Notes: a model not told the origin generated them from the sequence alone. DNA of 64,000 bases from JANQRA01 sp035762545 (GCA_035762545.1 DASTOM010000024.1:124001-188000); one strand, 5' to 3'; positions 16,474-26,458 are shown, counted from the stretch's first letter. Numbers and translations are program-made.

Positions 16474-17574
16474 GTGAGCCTCGTCGTGTTCCCTTTCAAG
16501 GAGGAGGACGTCTCCGTGGTGGCCGCCAATTTGAAGACCGCCGCCGCACACGACCGGGTCGACGAGGTGTGGGCCGTTGCCGCGGCTGAGGGGGCGGCGA
16601 TGGCTGACGTCGACGAAGCCGCGACTGAGGTGGCGACGGCGATTGGCACTCCGGTGTCGGTGTTCCCTCAGGAGCGGATCGGGATCTACCGATCCGGCAA
16701 GGGCGACGGGATGAACACTGCGATTGCCTTGGCAGCAGAGCGAGGCTTCGACCGGACTCACTTCTACGACGCAGACATCACCAACTTCGACACGACGTGG
16801 ATCGACGGAGCGGAACATGCAGCAGACAGGGGCTATGGCGTGGTCCGTCACCGCTTTCCCCGGGCGGCGACCGACGCCATGATCACCTGGATGGTGACCC
16901 GACCCGGACTGGCACACCGATTCCCCGGAACCCTGCTCCCCCGGCTCGGACAGCCGCTCGGAGGCGAGATCCTCCTCAATCGGGACGCCGTCGAGGCGCT
17001 AGCGGGCAAGAAGAGCGTGCGCCAGCGTTCGGATTGGGGCATCGACACAGTGATCACCCACGCCACGGCGCTACTCGACCTCGGTATCTACGAGCACAAC
17101 GCGCCCGACGGGAAGCGCCACGCTCTCTATGGCTCGCTCACCGATATACGGGACATGGTCCTCGAGTGCCTCGACGCCGTGGCCCGACTCGAAGGAGCAC
17201 CGGACCCGGCGGTCGGCTTCGATTCCGACCCGCCCTCCGAGGTTCCGGCCGACCTCAAGGAGACAGTGGCGTACGACGTATCGGCGACGCGACGATCGAT
17301 CGACCAGCCGATCTCGGAGGAAGAACGCGCCATCTTCCACTCCCTGGGACTCGATCCCAGCGGCCCGATCGTGGTCGATGACCGTTTGTGGAAGCGGCTC
17401 CTCCCCCAGCTCCTGGTCAGGTTCGACCTCACCGACCACGCTTGGCGTGGTGTCGTCTTTCGGCTCTGGGTCGAACGGGTGATCCATTACACGACACATC
17501 AGGTTCCACTGGGATACGACGCTGCGATGGTGTACCTCGAAGAGACGGTGCAGGCGTTCGAGCACCCGGGATGA
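16474..17574 (+). CDS. mgs: Mannosylglycerate synthase (GT78 family)
   Basis: Transfers mannose from GDP-mannose to D-glycerate to make the compatible solute mannosylglycerate in one step. The match to the family's reference enzyme from Rhodothermus marinus, recalled from memory, is close along its length. It starts SLVVFPFK and has GKGDGMNTA (75-83), the metal-binding D-A-D at 99-101, RHRFPRAATDAMITWM (125-140), QPLGGEILL, QRSDWGID (184-191) and KRHALYG with His216. The numbering is within one residue of the reference's D100/D102, W189 and H217. The GTG start fits the first strand. It is divergent from herA. No phosphatase is needed in the single-step route, and none is adjacent. Confidence 0.85.
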   Translation: MSLVVFPFKEEDVSVVAANLKTAAAHDRVDEVWAVAAAEGAAMADVDEAATEVATAIGTPVSVFPQERIGIYRSGKGDGMNTAIALAAERGFDRTHFYDADITNFDTTWIDGAEHAADRGYGVVRHRFPRAATDAMITWMVTRPGLAHRFPGTLLPRLGQPLGGEILLNRDAVEALAGKKSVRQRSDWGIDTVITHATALLDLGIYEHNAPDGKRHALYGSLTDIRDMVLECLDAVARLEGAPDPAVGFDSDPPSEVPADLKETVAYDVSATRRSIDQPISEEERAIFHSLGLDPSGPIVVDDRLWKRLLPQLLVRFDLTDHAWRGVVFRLWVERVIHYTTHQVPLGYDAAMVYLEETVQAFEHPG

Positions 17575-17577
17575 GTC

Positions 17578-18408
17578 CTAGCCCGCGGCGATGACCGCCA
17601 GAGCCGCGAGCGTGAGCACGAGACCCAGGATCTGACGTCCCCGCAAGTGCTCTGCGTTGACGATACGGGCCATCAGGACCGTCACCGCCGGATAGAACGA
17701 GGCCGCCACCGCAACCGGAGCCAGCGAGCCCAGTCGCAGGGCGAGCAGAAGGGTGACGTTCCCGGAGACGTCGAGCAACCCGTTGCCGAGGATGATCGCC
17801 TTGGGAATCGATGAGAACCCGCTGACCCGCCACACGCCGAGGAGAGCGATCAATGAGATGGCCAGCATGGTGGCGGCGCGGGCCGGGATCAGCGGGAGCA
17901 GCGCCGACGCCTCGGAGGTTTGGTCGAGGAGAACGGTGTACACGCCGAATCCGAGCCCGGCCGCCAGGCCGTACCAGACACCTCCCAACGGAACGTCGCC
18001 CGGTTCTCCCACCCAAGAACAGAGCACGATGGCCGGGATGGCCACAACGACCCCCACCCAGGTCAACGTGGAGATCGGATCACCTGTCAGCACGGCGACA
18101 CCGACTGGCACGATCCCACCGAAGGCCGCCGCCGCTGGCGCTACCGCCGCCGCCTGGCCGCGGCCGAGGCCGGCGAACAGCGACACCAACCCCAAGGCCC
18201 CGGCCGATCCGCCCGCCGCTCCCAGCCAGAGGTCGGACGGTTGTGCATCGCCGCCGGTCAGCAGTGCCACTATCAAGATCAGCGGGAACGAGACGAGCCC
18301 GGCCCACAGCACGACCGTGGCCGCGGAGACCCGTTTGGCGCCCTCGCCACCCAAGAAGTCACCCACTCCGTAGAGGAGCGAGCTCAGCCCGCCGAGTAGG
18401 ACTCCCAA
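17578..18408 (-). CDS. EamA-type DMT-superfamily permease
   Basis: 276 residues with about ten predicted membrane helices in two EamA halves. It starts MGVLLGGLSSLLYGVGDFLGG; the second half begins near GGVWYGLAAGLGFGVYTVLLDQTSE. The substrate is unknown. The ATG at 18408 directly follows the stop of the HIT gene, making it the last gene of a three-gene operon (lipoprotein, HIT protein, permease). It converges on the mannosylglycerate synthase gene with three bases between stops. Confidence 0.85.
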   Translation of the reverse strand: MGVLLGGLSSLLYGVGDFLGGEGAKRVSAATVVLWAGLVSFPLILIVALLTGGDAQPSDLWLGAAGGSAGALGLVSLFAGLGRGQAAAVAPAAAAFGGIVPVGVAVLTGDPISTLTWVGVVVAIPAIVLCSWVGEPGDVPLGGVWYGLAAGLGFGVYTVLLDQTSEASALLPLIPARAATMLAISLIALLGVWRVSGFSSIPKAIILGNGLLDVSGNVTLLLALRLGSLAPVAVAASFYPAVTVLMARIVNAEHLRGRQILGLVLTLAALAVIAAG

Positions 18409-18831
18409 CTAGTCGGAGACTCCAGAAGCCCCCATCGACGTGAGCACGTATCTGATGGCGGCGGCTTCCTCTTCCAGCGACTCTCGGTCGACCGAGCTCG
18501 CCGCGTTCCCGAAGTCGAGGTCGGTGACGCTGTCGATCGGCACGAGATGGATGTGGAGATGAGGTACTTCGAGACCGGCGATCATCAACCCGACTCTCGC
18601 CGGAGCATGCACCTCGTGAATGGCCTTCCCGATCTCCTGGGACACTCCCGTCAGGTGATTCCGCAGGTCGGCCGGACAATCCAGCCAGTGATCGACCTCG
18701 TCTCGGGGGACCACGAGGACGTGACCCGGCCGGAGCGGATTGATCGACATGAACGCCACACACGTGTCGTCGCGCCAAACGAACGTCCCGGGGATCTCGC
18801 CATCGATGATCCTGGTGAACAGTGTCGGCAT
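18409..18831 (-). CDS. HIT-family nucleotide hydrolase/transferase
   Basis: A 140-residue histidine-triad protein. The triad HLHIHL is near residue 92, and the upstream INPLRPGHVLVVPRDEVDHW segment is the standard HIT core. Members hydrolyse AMP-linked small molecules such as adenosine 5'-phosphoramidates or dinucleoside polyphosphates. The gene starts 10 bases after the sugar-dehydrogenase-like gene and abuts the permease gene, so all three are probably on one mRNA. There is no clear functional link between them. Confidence 0.92.
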   Translation of the reverse strand: MPTLFTRIIDGEIPGTFVWRDDTCVAFMSINPLRPGHVLVVPRDEVDHWLDCPADLRNHLTGVSQEIGKAIHEVHAPARVGLMIAGLEVPHLHIHLVPIDSVTDLDFGNAASSVDRESLEEEAAAIRYVLTSMGASGVSD

Positions 18832-18841
18832 GCCGGCGAGG

Positions 18842-20023
18842 TTATCGAACAGGAACTACCTTCAAGACCCGGTCCGTGGTGAGCACGTACATCTCACCGA
18901 AGAAGTCCATGCCGAAGCTGGCGACGTTGCCGGCGACCCCAACCTGGTCGGTCCAGTCGGTTTGATCCACCGCCTCCCCGTTCTCGAAACGGAATGAGCG
19001 CAGGTAGCCACCGCAGTAGTCCGAGTAGAAGTAATGCCCGTCGAGTTCGGGGATCTCGAGACCCCGATAGAGGACTCCCCCTGTGATCGAGCAGGTTCCG
19101 GCATCTCCATGAGCCACCTCGATCACGGGCAGGGTCAACCCCGTGGTGTCACAGCCTGAGGACGGGCTGAAGCAATGCAGCCCTTCGGTGATCGGCCAGC
19201 CATAGTTGATGTCGGGCTCGATCGGCGCCACGTTGACCTCCTCGAATGCGTTCTGTCCGACGTCGGCTATGTAGACGAGACCGCTCGGGTTGTCCATCCA
19301 AAACCGCCAGGGGTTGCGCAGTCCGTACTGGAACAGCGTGGCGTCGCCGGTGAATGGCGAGATGAGGACGAGGCCCGCGAGCAGGGTGTCCCGATTTTGA
19401 CCGTGACCGAAGGCGTCGTTGGACCGGCCGCCGTCGCCAAGACCCAGGTAGAGCCCATCGGGGCCCCAGGCCAGCATCCCCCCGTTGTGGTTGTTGGCTG
19501 GCTGATCGATCTCGAAGAGGATCTCCTCGTTGCCGAGGGATCCATCTGCCCAGGTGAAGCGGGAGACCACCGTATCGCTGCTGTTGTCGGAGTAGTGCAC
19601 ATAGACCTGGGTCCGGTCCTCAGAGGAGAGGATCGAGAGAAGGCCGCGCTCCCCCTCGTTGTGGACCTGCCCGCGGATGTCCAGCACCGGGGTCGATCGG
19701 ATCTCGCCATCTGGTTCCATGATCCAGATCCGACCGTCCTTCGTGGCGATGAGAGACATGCCATCCGCCCATTCCACGAGCTGGATCGGGAAGTCCATCC
19801 GAGCCACCTCCTCGTAGGCGAGACCCTGGAGAGGTGGGAGCGTGGTGGTGGTCGTCGGGGCCACAGTCGTCGTGGTCGTCGCGGGAGCCGTCGTCGAGGT
19901 GGTGGATGGCACCGTCGTGGTCTGGGGCTCTGTCGTCGTCGTTGACGGGATCGGAGCCAGTTCCTGGCTGTCTCCGCTGCAGGCCGCGACCACGACGAAG
20001 ACGACCATGATCGCTCTACGCAT
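18842..20023 (-). CDS. Glucose/sorbosone dehydrogenase-like (PQQ-type beta-propeller) lipoprotein
   Basis: A 393-residue exported lipoprotein: a short signal MRRAIMVVFVVVAAC with Cys15 as the lipidation site, a Thr/Pro-rich linker (to about residue 63), then a GSDH-type six-bladed propeller. Typical features are ERGLLSILSS, NHNGGMLAWGPDGLYLGLGDGG, YGLRNPWRFW, IADVGQNAFEEVN, NYGWP and the C-terminal YFYSDYCGGYLRSF. Some relatives use PQQ to oxidise sugars on the outer face of the membrane; many have no tested activity. It heads the operon with the HIT and permease genes. The UMF1 transporter gene is divergent, 32 bases away. Confidence 0.85.
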   Translation of the reverse strand: MRRAIMVVFVVVAACSGDSQELAPIPSTTTTEPQTTTVPSTTSTTAPATTTTTVAPTTTTTLPPLQGLAYEEVARMDFPIQLVEWADGMSLIATKDGRIWIMEPDGEIRSTPVLDIRGQVHNEGERGLLSILSSEDRTQVYVHYSDNSSDTVVSRFTWADGSLGNEEILFEIDQPANNHNGGMLAWGPDGLYLGLGDGGRSNDAFGHGQNRDTLLAGLVLISPFTGDATLFQYGLRNPWRFWMDNPSGLVYIADVGQNAFEEVNVAPIEPDINYGWPITEGLHCFSPSSGCDTTGLTLPVIEVAHGDAGTCSITGGVLYRGLEIPELDGHYFYSDYCGGYLRSFRFENGEAVDQTDWTDQVGVAGNVASFGMDFFGEMYVLTTDRVLKVVPVR

Positions 20024-20055
20024 CGCCGGTCACGTTATGTCTAACTTCGGGCTTT

Positions 20056-21393
<1,338 letters not shown>

Positions 21394-21402
21394 GGTCGGG
21401 TC

Positions 21403-21717
21403 ATGGACGAGAACGGCTTTCAGGACTTCGATGACACCCCGAAACAGCCGCTTCCACCTATGCCGGTCGAACGGCAAGGGATCCCTTGGGGTGCCATTGC
21501 CCTCGGTATCTGGGCGCTCGCCTTGGTCATCTTCTCAGTTCAGAACGCCGAACACGCCACGATCGATTTCCTCTGGTGGTCGTTCAACATGCCGGTGGCC
21601 CTACTTGTCATAGTCACGGCGCTGGTGACGCTGCTACTCACCGGGATCGGGTTCGCCTTCTACCGTCGCCGGAAGCGCAAGGAGGCCAGGGCCAGGAACG
21701 CCGGATCAGACGGCTGA
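21403..21717 (+). CDS. LapA-domain (DUF1049-like) small membrane protein
   Basis: 104 residues: a Pro-rich cytoplasmic N-terminus and two hydrophobic helices separated by the loop QNAEHATIDFLWWSFNMP, which is the LapA-type signature (xVQNxxxVxxxFLxW...P). It ends in a basic tail RRRKRKEARARN. In Proteobacteria LapA takes part in lipopolysaccharide assembly, but actinobacterial members have no known function. It starts 9 bases after the UMF1 transporter gene and overlaps the next gene. Confidence 0.8.
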   Translation: MDENGFQDFDDTPKQPLPPMPVERQGIPWGAIALGIWALALVIFSVQNAEHATIDFLWWSFNMPVALLVIVTALVTLLLTGIGFAFYRRRKRKEARARNAGSDG

Positions 21718-22529
21718 GCATCCTCGCCGTCGGGCTCCTGGCGGTGTCATGCATGGGTTCGGGATCGGAGCCCACTTCCACGGGAGCTGGGGTTGAACCG
21801 CCCGATACCGACATCACGGGCGAGGTCACATGGGTCTCGGACGGCGACACCATCGACGTCGATACGGACCAGGGAACCGTCACAGTTCGTCTCGTCGCCA
21901 TCAACGCCCCCGACCAGGGTGAGTGTTACTCCGAGGATGGCCTCGACCATCTCATCGAGACGCTGAAGGGAGAGCAAGTCGGGCTCGAGGTCATGGGTGA
22001 GGATCAGTTCGACCGCGTACTCGCCCACGTCTTCGTCGGGACCCGGCACATCAACCTCGAGATGGTGGAAGACGGTTTTGCCATTGCCAGCTCGCCCGGA
22101 GAGGACGACCCTCACCGGGATGAAATCCTCGCCGCCGAGGACGGGGCCTTTCAAGGACGATTCGGGCTCTGGTCCCGGACTGCGTGTGGTCACGATGGGC
22201 CCATACCCGAAGTGAACATCGCCAGCGAGCTCTCGGTCGTCGATCCTCCCGGCCACGACGACGACGTCCTCGACATGGAGACGGTTCAGGTGGTCAACAA
22301 TGGGACCTATGAGGTGGATCTCGACGGGTGGATCCTCAGGGACGAGTCGACGCGGCATCGGTTCGTGTTCGGAGCCGGCACTCCGCTCGCTTTCCGTGAA
22401 ACGGTGGAGGTCGCCAGCGACGACACGGGATGGGACCCGGGGGGCAGTTCGGTCTGGAACAACTCTGGCGACATGGCCCTTCTACAACTCCCCGACGGCA
22501 CCGTCGTCGATCGGTGGCGTTACCCCTGA
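21714..22529 (+). CDS. Staphylococcal-nuclease-like lipoprotein with a lamin-tail domain
   Basis: A secreted lipoprotein of roughly 270 residues: signal LSILAVGLLAVSC (lipid Cys codon at 21750), an SNase domain (VSDGDTIDV, VRLVAINAPDQGE, DRVLAHVFV, GLWS) and a C-terminal lamin-tail-like domain (VNNGTYEVDLDGWILRDES, then a WNNSGD segment). Against staphylococcal nuclease the Asp21, Arg35 and Arg87 positions are kept, while Asp40 reads Asn and Glu43 reads Asp. The start is uncertain: no ATG or GTG precedes the signal peptide closely. A CTG at 21714 overlapping the lapA-like stop is the simplest choice, and a longer frame runs to a TTG at 21486. Confidence 0.75.
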   Translation: MSILAVGLLAVSCMGSGSEPTSTGAGVEPPDTDITGEVTWVSDGDTIDVDTDQGTVTVRLVAINAPDQGECYSEDGLDHLIETLKGEQVGLEVMGEDQFDRVLAHVFVGTRHINLEMVEDGFAIASSPGEDDPHRDEILAAEDGAFQGRFGLWSRTACGHDGPIPEVNIASELSVVDPPGHDDDVLDMETVQVVNNGTYEVDLDGWILRDESTRHRFVFGAGTPLAFRETVEVASDDTGWDPGGSSVWNNSGDMALLQLPDGTVVDRWRYP

Positions 22530-22591
22530 GCCACGGATTCGAGAGTGACGGCGCGGTCTACCCTGAATGGCTGAGAAAAAGGGAGTGGCTC

Positions 22592-22858
22592 ATGGGATTC
22601 AAGGACACGCTCAAGGACCTCGGTGACAAGGCGATGCAGACCGCGACCGACCTGACGATCAAGGCGCAGCCCCATGTCGAGAAGGCCAAGGAGAAGGCGC
22701 GACCCCACGTCGAGAAGGCCAAGGAGAAAACGCAACCTCACATCGACAAGGCCAAGGAGAGGATGGCCGAGTTCTCCGCGAACGTCCAGGAAGGCGCGGA
22801 AGCGGCCAAGCGCTCCGCACAGGAGGACGGCGCCACCGCCTCGGAGGAAGAGGAGTAG
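22592..22858 (+). CDS. Small LEA-like protein with three 11-residue repeats
   Basis: 88 residues, all predicted helix and highly charged, ending in EEEE. The centre is three tandem 11-residue units, PHVEKAKEKAR, PHVEKAKEKTQ and PHIDKAKERMA, encoded by near-identical 33-bp DNA repeats (about 22672-22770). Eleven-residue amphipathic repeats rich in A, K and E are typical of group-3 LEA and apolipoprotein-like helices, which are often unfolded in solution and protect membranes or proteins. The ATG at 22592 is preceded by GGGAGTGG. It sits 2 bases before the aminotransferase start. No family is certain, and the role is inferred only from the repeat type. Confidence 0.7.
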   Translation: MGFKDTLKDLGDKAMQTATDLTIKAQPHVEKAKEKARPHVEKAKEKTQPHIDKAKERMAEFSANVQEGAEAAKRSAQEDGATASEEEE

Positions 22859-22860
22859 CA

Positions 22861-24042
22861 GTGGCCCGAGTATCACAGCGTCTCGGGAGACTCCCCGGAT
22901 CGGCAACGCTCGCCATCAGCAACCGGGCCCGGGAGATGCGAGCAGAAGGTCGGGACATCATCTCATTCGGAGCAGGCGAACCAGACTTCCCGACACCGGA
23001 CCATATCGTGGCCGCCGCCCAGACAGCCGCCGGCATCGACGCCAACCACCACTATTCGGCCAACGCCGGTCTGGCAACGTTGCGGGACGCCATCACCGGC
23101 TACACCAGGACCTACTCCGATGTCGAAGTGGATCCGGCCACAGTTCTCGTCACCAACGGCGCCAAACAAGCCATCTTTCAGGCGTTCGCTGCCCTCCTCG
23201 ATCCTGGCGACGAGGCTTTGCTCCCCGCCCCCCATTGGGTGACCTATCCGGCCGGAATCGAGCTTGCCGGAGCGGCTGCGATCTCGGTACCGACCCGGAT
23301 GGAGGACGGATTCAAGGTGACTCCGGATCAACTCGAGGCAGCCCGCACCGATCGGACCAAGCTCCTTGTCTTCGTATCGCCATCCAACCCGACTGGGGCG
23401 GTGTACTCGGCCGACGAGGCCCGGGCCATCGGCGAGTGGGCCGTCGCCAACCACGTTTGGGTGATCGCCGACGAGATCTACCAGAGGCTGGTCTACGGCG
23501 ACGACGAGGCGGCCCCATCCATCGCCGCAGTCACCCCTGGCCTGGAGGACGTCCTCCTGGTCAACGGGGTTGCAAAGAGCTTCGCCATGACCGGCTGGCG
23601 GGTGGGTTGGATGATCGGGCCACCGGACGTGATCGGTGCTGCGGCACGTCATCAATCTCATGCCACGGGGAACGTCAACAACATCGCCCAGGTGGCGGCC
23701 CTCGAAGCCATCACCGGCCCCCAGGACACGGTGCTGGCAATGCGGGAAGCCTTCAACAAACGTCGCCAGACCATGGTCTCGATGCTGGCCGAGGCGGAGG
23801 GCGTCGACTGCTACGAACCGGACGGTGCGTTCTATGTCTTTCCCAGCGTCGAGAGGCTTCTGGGGGACAGATACCCGACCTCGGCCACTCTGGCGGAAGG
23901 TCTACTCGAGGAGGCCGGCATCGCTGTGGTGCCTGGCGAGTCCTTCGGTGCCCCGGGCTTCCTCCGCCTCTCGTACGCCCTCTCGGACGCGGACCTCGAA
24001 CGTGGTGTCGCCCGGATGCTGTCGATGTTCGAGAGCCTCTAG
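22861..24042 (+). CDS. Aspartate aminotransferase-like class I/II aminotransferase
   Basis: A PLP enzyme of fold type I, 393 residues, most like bacterial aspartate/prephenate aminotransferases of the Ib type. It has FGAGEPDFPTP near the N-terminus, VFVSPSNPTGAVYS, VIADEIYQRLVYG, and the PLP lysine in NGVAKSFAMTGWRVGW (Lys about 239). The C-terminal substrate-carboxylate Arg is in FLRLSYALS. The start is a GTG, two bases after the small repeat protein gene, and the next gene follows after 24 bases. The amino donor is probably glutamate or aspartate; exact specificity is not readable. Confidence 0.9.
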   Translation: MARVSQRLGRLPGSATLAISNRAREMRAEGRDIISFGAGEPDFPTPDHIVAAAQTAAGIDANHHYSANAGLATLRDAITGYTRTYSDVEVDPATVLVTNGAKQAIFQAFAALLDPGDEALLPAPHWVTYPAGIELAGAAAISVPTRMEDGFKVTPDQLEAARTDRTKLLVFVSPSNPTGAVYSADEARAIGEWAVANHVWVIADEIYQRLVYGDDEAAPSIAAVTPGLEDVLLVNGVAKSFAMTGWRVGWMIGPPDVIGAAARHQSHATGNVNNIAQVAALEAITGPQDTVLAMREAFNKRRQTMVSMLAEAEGVDCYEPDGAFYVFPSVERLLGDRYPTSATLAEGLLEEAGIAVVPGESFGAPGFLRLSYALSDADLERGVARMLSMFESL

Positions 24043-24066
24043 CCCCGGTTTACACTCGCCGATGCG

Positions 24067-25143
24067 ATGAAGGCAGGTTCAACCGCCCGAGCGATGATGC
24101 TCGTGGAGCCGCGCCACTTCTCGATGACTTCCGTTTCGACAGACGGAGGCGAGCAGGGTGGTTGGCTCGCCGTAGAGGCAACGGGAGTGTCCGGTTCGGA
24201 CGTACAGGTCTGGAAGGGCGAGGCCAGAGATGTCATCTACCCGCTGGTGCCGGGCAACGAGGTAGTGGGCCGTATCGCAGTTCAGAGCCCCAACGTTCCC
24301 TATCCCGTCGGTACTCGCGTCGTCGTCGAACCGAGGATCCGCTGTGGGCGCTGTCATCGGTGCCAGCAGAACCTTGCCACGTGTGTCAGCCGTAAGCCGT
24401 CCAACTCCTACGGGATGATCGCCTCCATCGAGCCACCCGGGCTCTGGGGTGGCCTCGCCGAGCTGCTCTATCTCGATCCCAACGCCCATCTTCACCCTGT
24501 CACCGACGACGTGCCGTCCGAAGTGGCCACCTTCGTCCACCCCCTGGCCTCTGGCCACACCTGGGCGGTCGAGCTGCCTGCGCTGAAACCGGGTGAGGAC
24601 GTCCTGATCCTCGGACCCGGACCGCGAGGCCTCGCCTGTCTGATCGCAGCCAAGTCCGCCGGTGCCGGTTGGGTCGGCATCGCCGGTCTGAGCCACGACC
24701 GCGACCGTCTCGAACTGGCCAAGCGGCTCGGCGCAGACACCGTGATCGACGTGGAGAGGGACGACGTCACCGCCGCCCTCGCCGATCATCTCGGCCGGCG
24801 ACCTGACGTGGTGATCGACGTGACCTCCGATGACCCGGAGGCGGTGTTCACTGCACTCGACCTGGTGCGTAGTGGCGGGAGGGTCATCCTCGCCTCGACC
24901 AAGGGGAATCGGGCGTTCCACTTCCTCTCCGATGTGATCGTGGCCAAACAGCTCACCCTCAGAGGTGCGGTCGGGGCGACGACCGTTGGATACCAATGGG
25001 CCACCAACCAGCTCGCCACTGATCCTCGTATCGACGATCTCGTCTCCCACCAGTTCCCTCTCTCCGAGGCCCCACGTGCGCTCCAGGCTGCGGCCGGCCT
25101 CCTGGGTCGGGAAGAGCTCATCTCCGTAGCGGTCACGTTCTGA
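24067..25143 (+). CDS. Zinc-type alcohol-dehydrogenase-like MDR protein lacking catalytic zinc ligands
   Basis: A 358-residue medium-chain dehydrogenase/reductase. The structural-zinc lobe is intact (CGRCHRCQQNLATC), as is the nucleotide-binding motif region LILGPGPRGLACLIAAKSAG. The first catalytic zinc ligand, normally Cys in GVCGSD, is Ser (GVSGSD), and the His of the usual PGHE is Asn (PGNE). Classical zinc-alcohol chemistry therefore looks impaired, although some MDR enzymes work without zinc. It lies in a plus-strand run with the aminotransferase and the following UMF1-type transporter (4-base gap). Confidence 0.85.
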   Translation: MKAGSTARAMMLVEPRHFSMTSVSTDGGEQGGWLAVEATGVSGSDVQVWKGEARDVIYPLVPGNEVVGRIAVQSPNVPYPVGTRVVVEPRIRCGRCHRCQQNLATCVSRKPSNSYGMIASIEPPGLWGGLAELLYLDPNAHLHPVTDDVPSEVATFVHPLASGHTWAVELPALKPGEDVLILGPGPRGLACLIAAKSAGAGWVGIAGLSHDRDRLELAKRLGADTVIDVERDDVTAALADHLGRRPDVVIDVTSDDPEAVFTALDLVRSGGRVILASTKGNRAFHFLSDVIVAKQLTLRGAVGATTVGYQWATNQLATDPRIDDLVSHQFPLSEAPRALQAAAGLLGREELISVAVTF

Positions 25144-25147
25144 GCCG

Positions 25148-26437
25148 ATGAGCGCCGCTGGGGCCGCGGGTCCCACCCGGCTCGCTACCGCCTCCTGGGT
25201 TGTCTACGACCTGGCCAACACGATCTTTGCCCTTGGCGTCGTCGGTCTGTACTTCTCCGACTGGCTACTCGAGGAGGGGCATGCGGACAGTCTCCTCGCC
25301 GGAGTCCAGATCGCTGCGGCCGCCGTAGTGATCTTCCTCGCCCCCTGGGTGGGCGCCCGCAGTGACGTGCTGGGCAGACGTGTGCCCGCCCTGGTCGTCA
25401 CGACGATCCTGGCGGTTGCAGGGACGGCGATTCTCGCCACGGGCCCCGTGTGGCTCACGGCCCTCGCCCTGTGGTTGGCCGTAGTCTCCGTGAACACGGG
25501 CTCCGTCGTCTATGACGCCCTCCTCGTCGATGTCTCCACCGAGGAGAACCGGGGCCGGATCTCGGGGTATGGGGTGGGTGTCGGATACGTCGGATCGTTC
25601 ATCGGTCTCGGCTTGGGACTGCTGGCTCTCGATGTCCTCGACTGGGGCTTCCCTGGGGTCTTCCGGCTCATAGCAATCGCCTTCCTGGTGTTTGCGATCC
25701 CCTCGTTTGTCTTCGTCAAGGAGCGGCCGGGTGTGGCGGACGCGGCACTTCCGTCGGTCAGGGACATCGTTGTCGGGTTGAGGCGGTCGTGGAGGACCGC
25801 AAGCAGGTACGACGGTGTCGTCCCATTCCTGGTGGGACGGTTCTTCTACACCGACGCCATCAACACCCTCATCGGAGGTTTCCTCGCCATCTTCGTAATC
25901 GACGAACTCGGGCTCGACCGCGGATTCTTCACCGCACTCATGGGTGTGGCGATCACCGCCGCCATCGTCGGTGGCCTGGCATCGGGCCGGTTCATCGAGA
26001 GGCATGGCCCGATGCGTGTCCTTCGCGTCGTCCTCGTGATGTGGATGTTGGCAATCGCCGCCGGTGTGGTCGCCGCCATCACCGGGATGACCAACATCGC
26101 CTGGGTGATCGGTCCTCTGGGCGGGATCGCGCTGGGTGCCACCTGGTCCGCCGATCGGGTGGTGATGGTCCGGGTCTCACCGCCGGCACACCTCGGAGAG
26201 TTCTACGGTCTGTATGCAACGGTCGGGCGTTTCGCCACCATTCTCGGTCCGCTGGTCTGGGCGGTCATCGTCGACGTGATCGGTCTCCCCCGCACCTACG
26301 CGATGGGCGCCCTCATCGTCTTCATCGCAATCGGCTGGGTGATCTTGCGCCGCGTCGACGACGGCCCTCGCGATTGGCCGACCCGAGACCTCCTGGTGGC
26401 ACCCGACCCGGCCCAACCCCGTTTTCAAACGCCGTAG
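25148..26437 (+). CDS. MFS transporter, UMF1-like (second copy)
   Basis: 429 residues, about 12 membrane helices. The N-terminal TASWVVYDLANTIFALGVVGLYFSDWL matches the UMF1-type YDWANSAY region. Blocks such as GYGVGVGYVGSFIGLGLGLL and RFFYTDAINTLIGGF correspond to those in the paralogue at 20056-21393. The start ATG is 4 bases after the MDR gene's stop, so the two are likely co-expressed. The substrate is unknown. It is followed by a 51-bp tandem repeat before the convergent gene. Confidence 0.87.
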   Translation: MSAAGAAGPTRLATASWVVYDLANTIFALGVVGLYFSDWLLEEGHADSLLAGVQIAAAAVVIFLAPWVGARSDVLGRRVPALVVTTILAVAGTAILATGPVWLTALALWLAVVSVNTGSVVYDALLVDVSTEENRGRISGYGVGVGYVGSFIGLGLGLLALDVLDWGFPGVFRLIAIAFLVFAIPSFVFVKERPGVADAALPSVRDIVVGLRRSWRTASRYDGVVPFLVGRFFYTDAINTLIGGFLAIFVIDELGLDRGFFTALMGVAITAAIVGGLASGRFIERHGPMRVLRVVLVMWMLAIAAGVVAAITGMTNIAWVIGPLGGIALGATWSADRVVMVRVSPPAHLGEFYGLYATVGRFATILGPLVWAVIVDVIGLPRTYAMGALIVFIAIGWVILRRVDDGPRDWPTRDLLVAPDPAQPRFQTP

Positions 26438-26458
26438 GGCCCCGCATTGGGAAGGTGG

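Noticed and set aside
22674..24395. 573-codon plus-strand frame
   Set aside because: Different frame of the small repeat protein and the aminotransferase genes; Arg/Gly-rich with no motifs.
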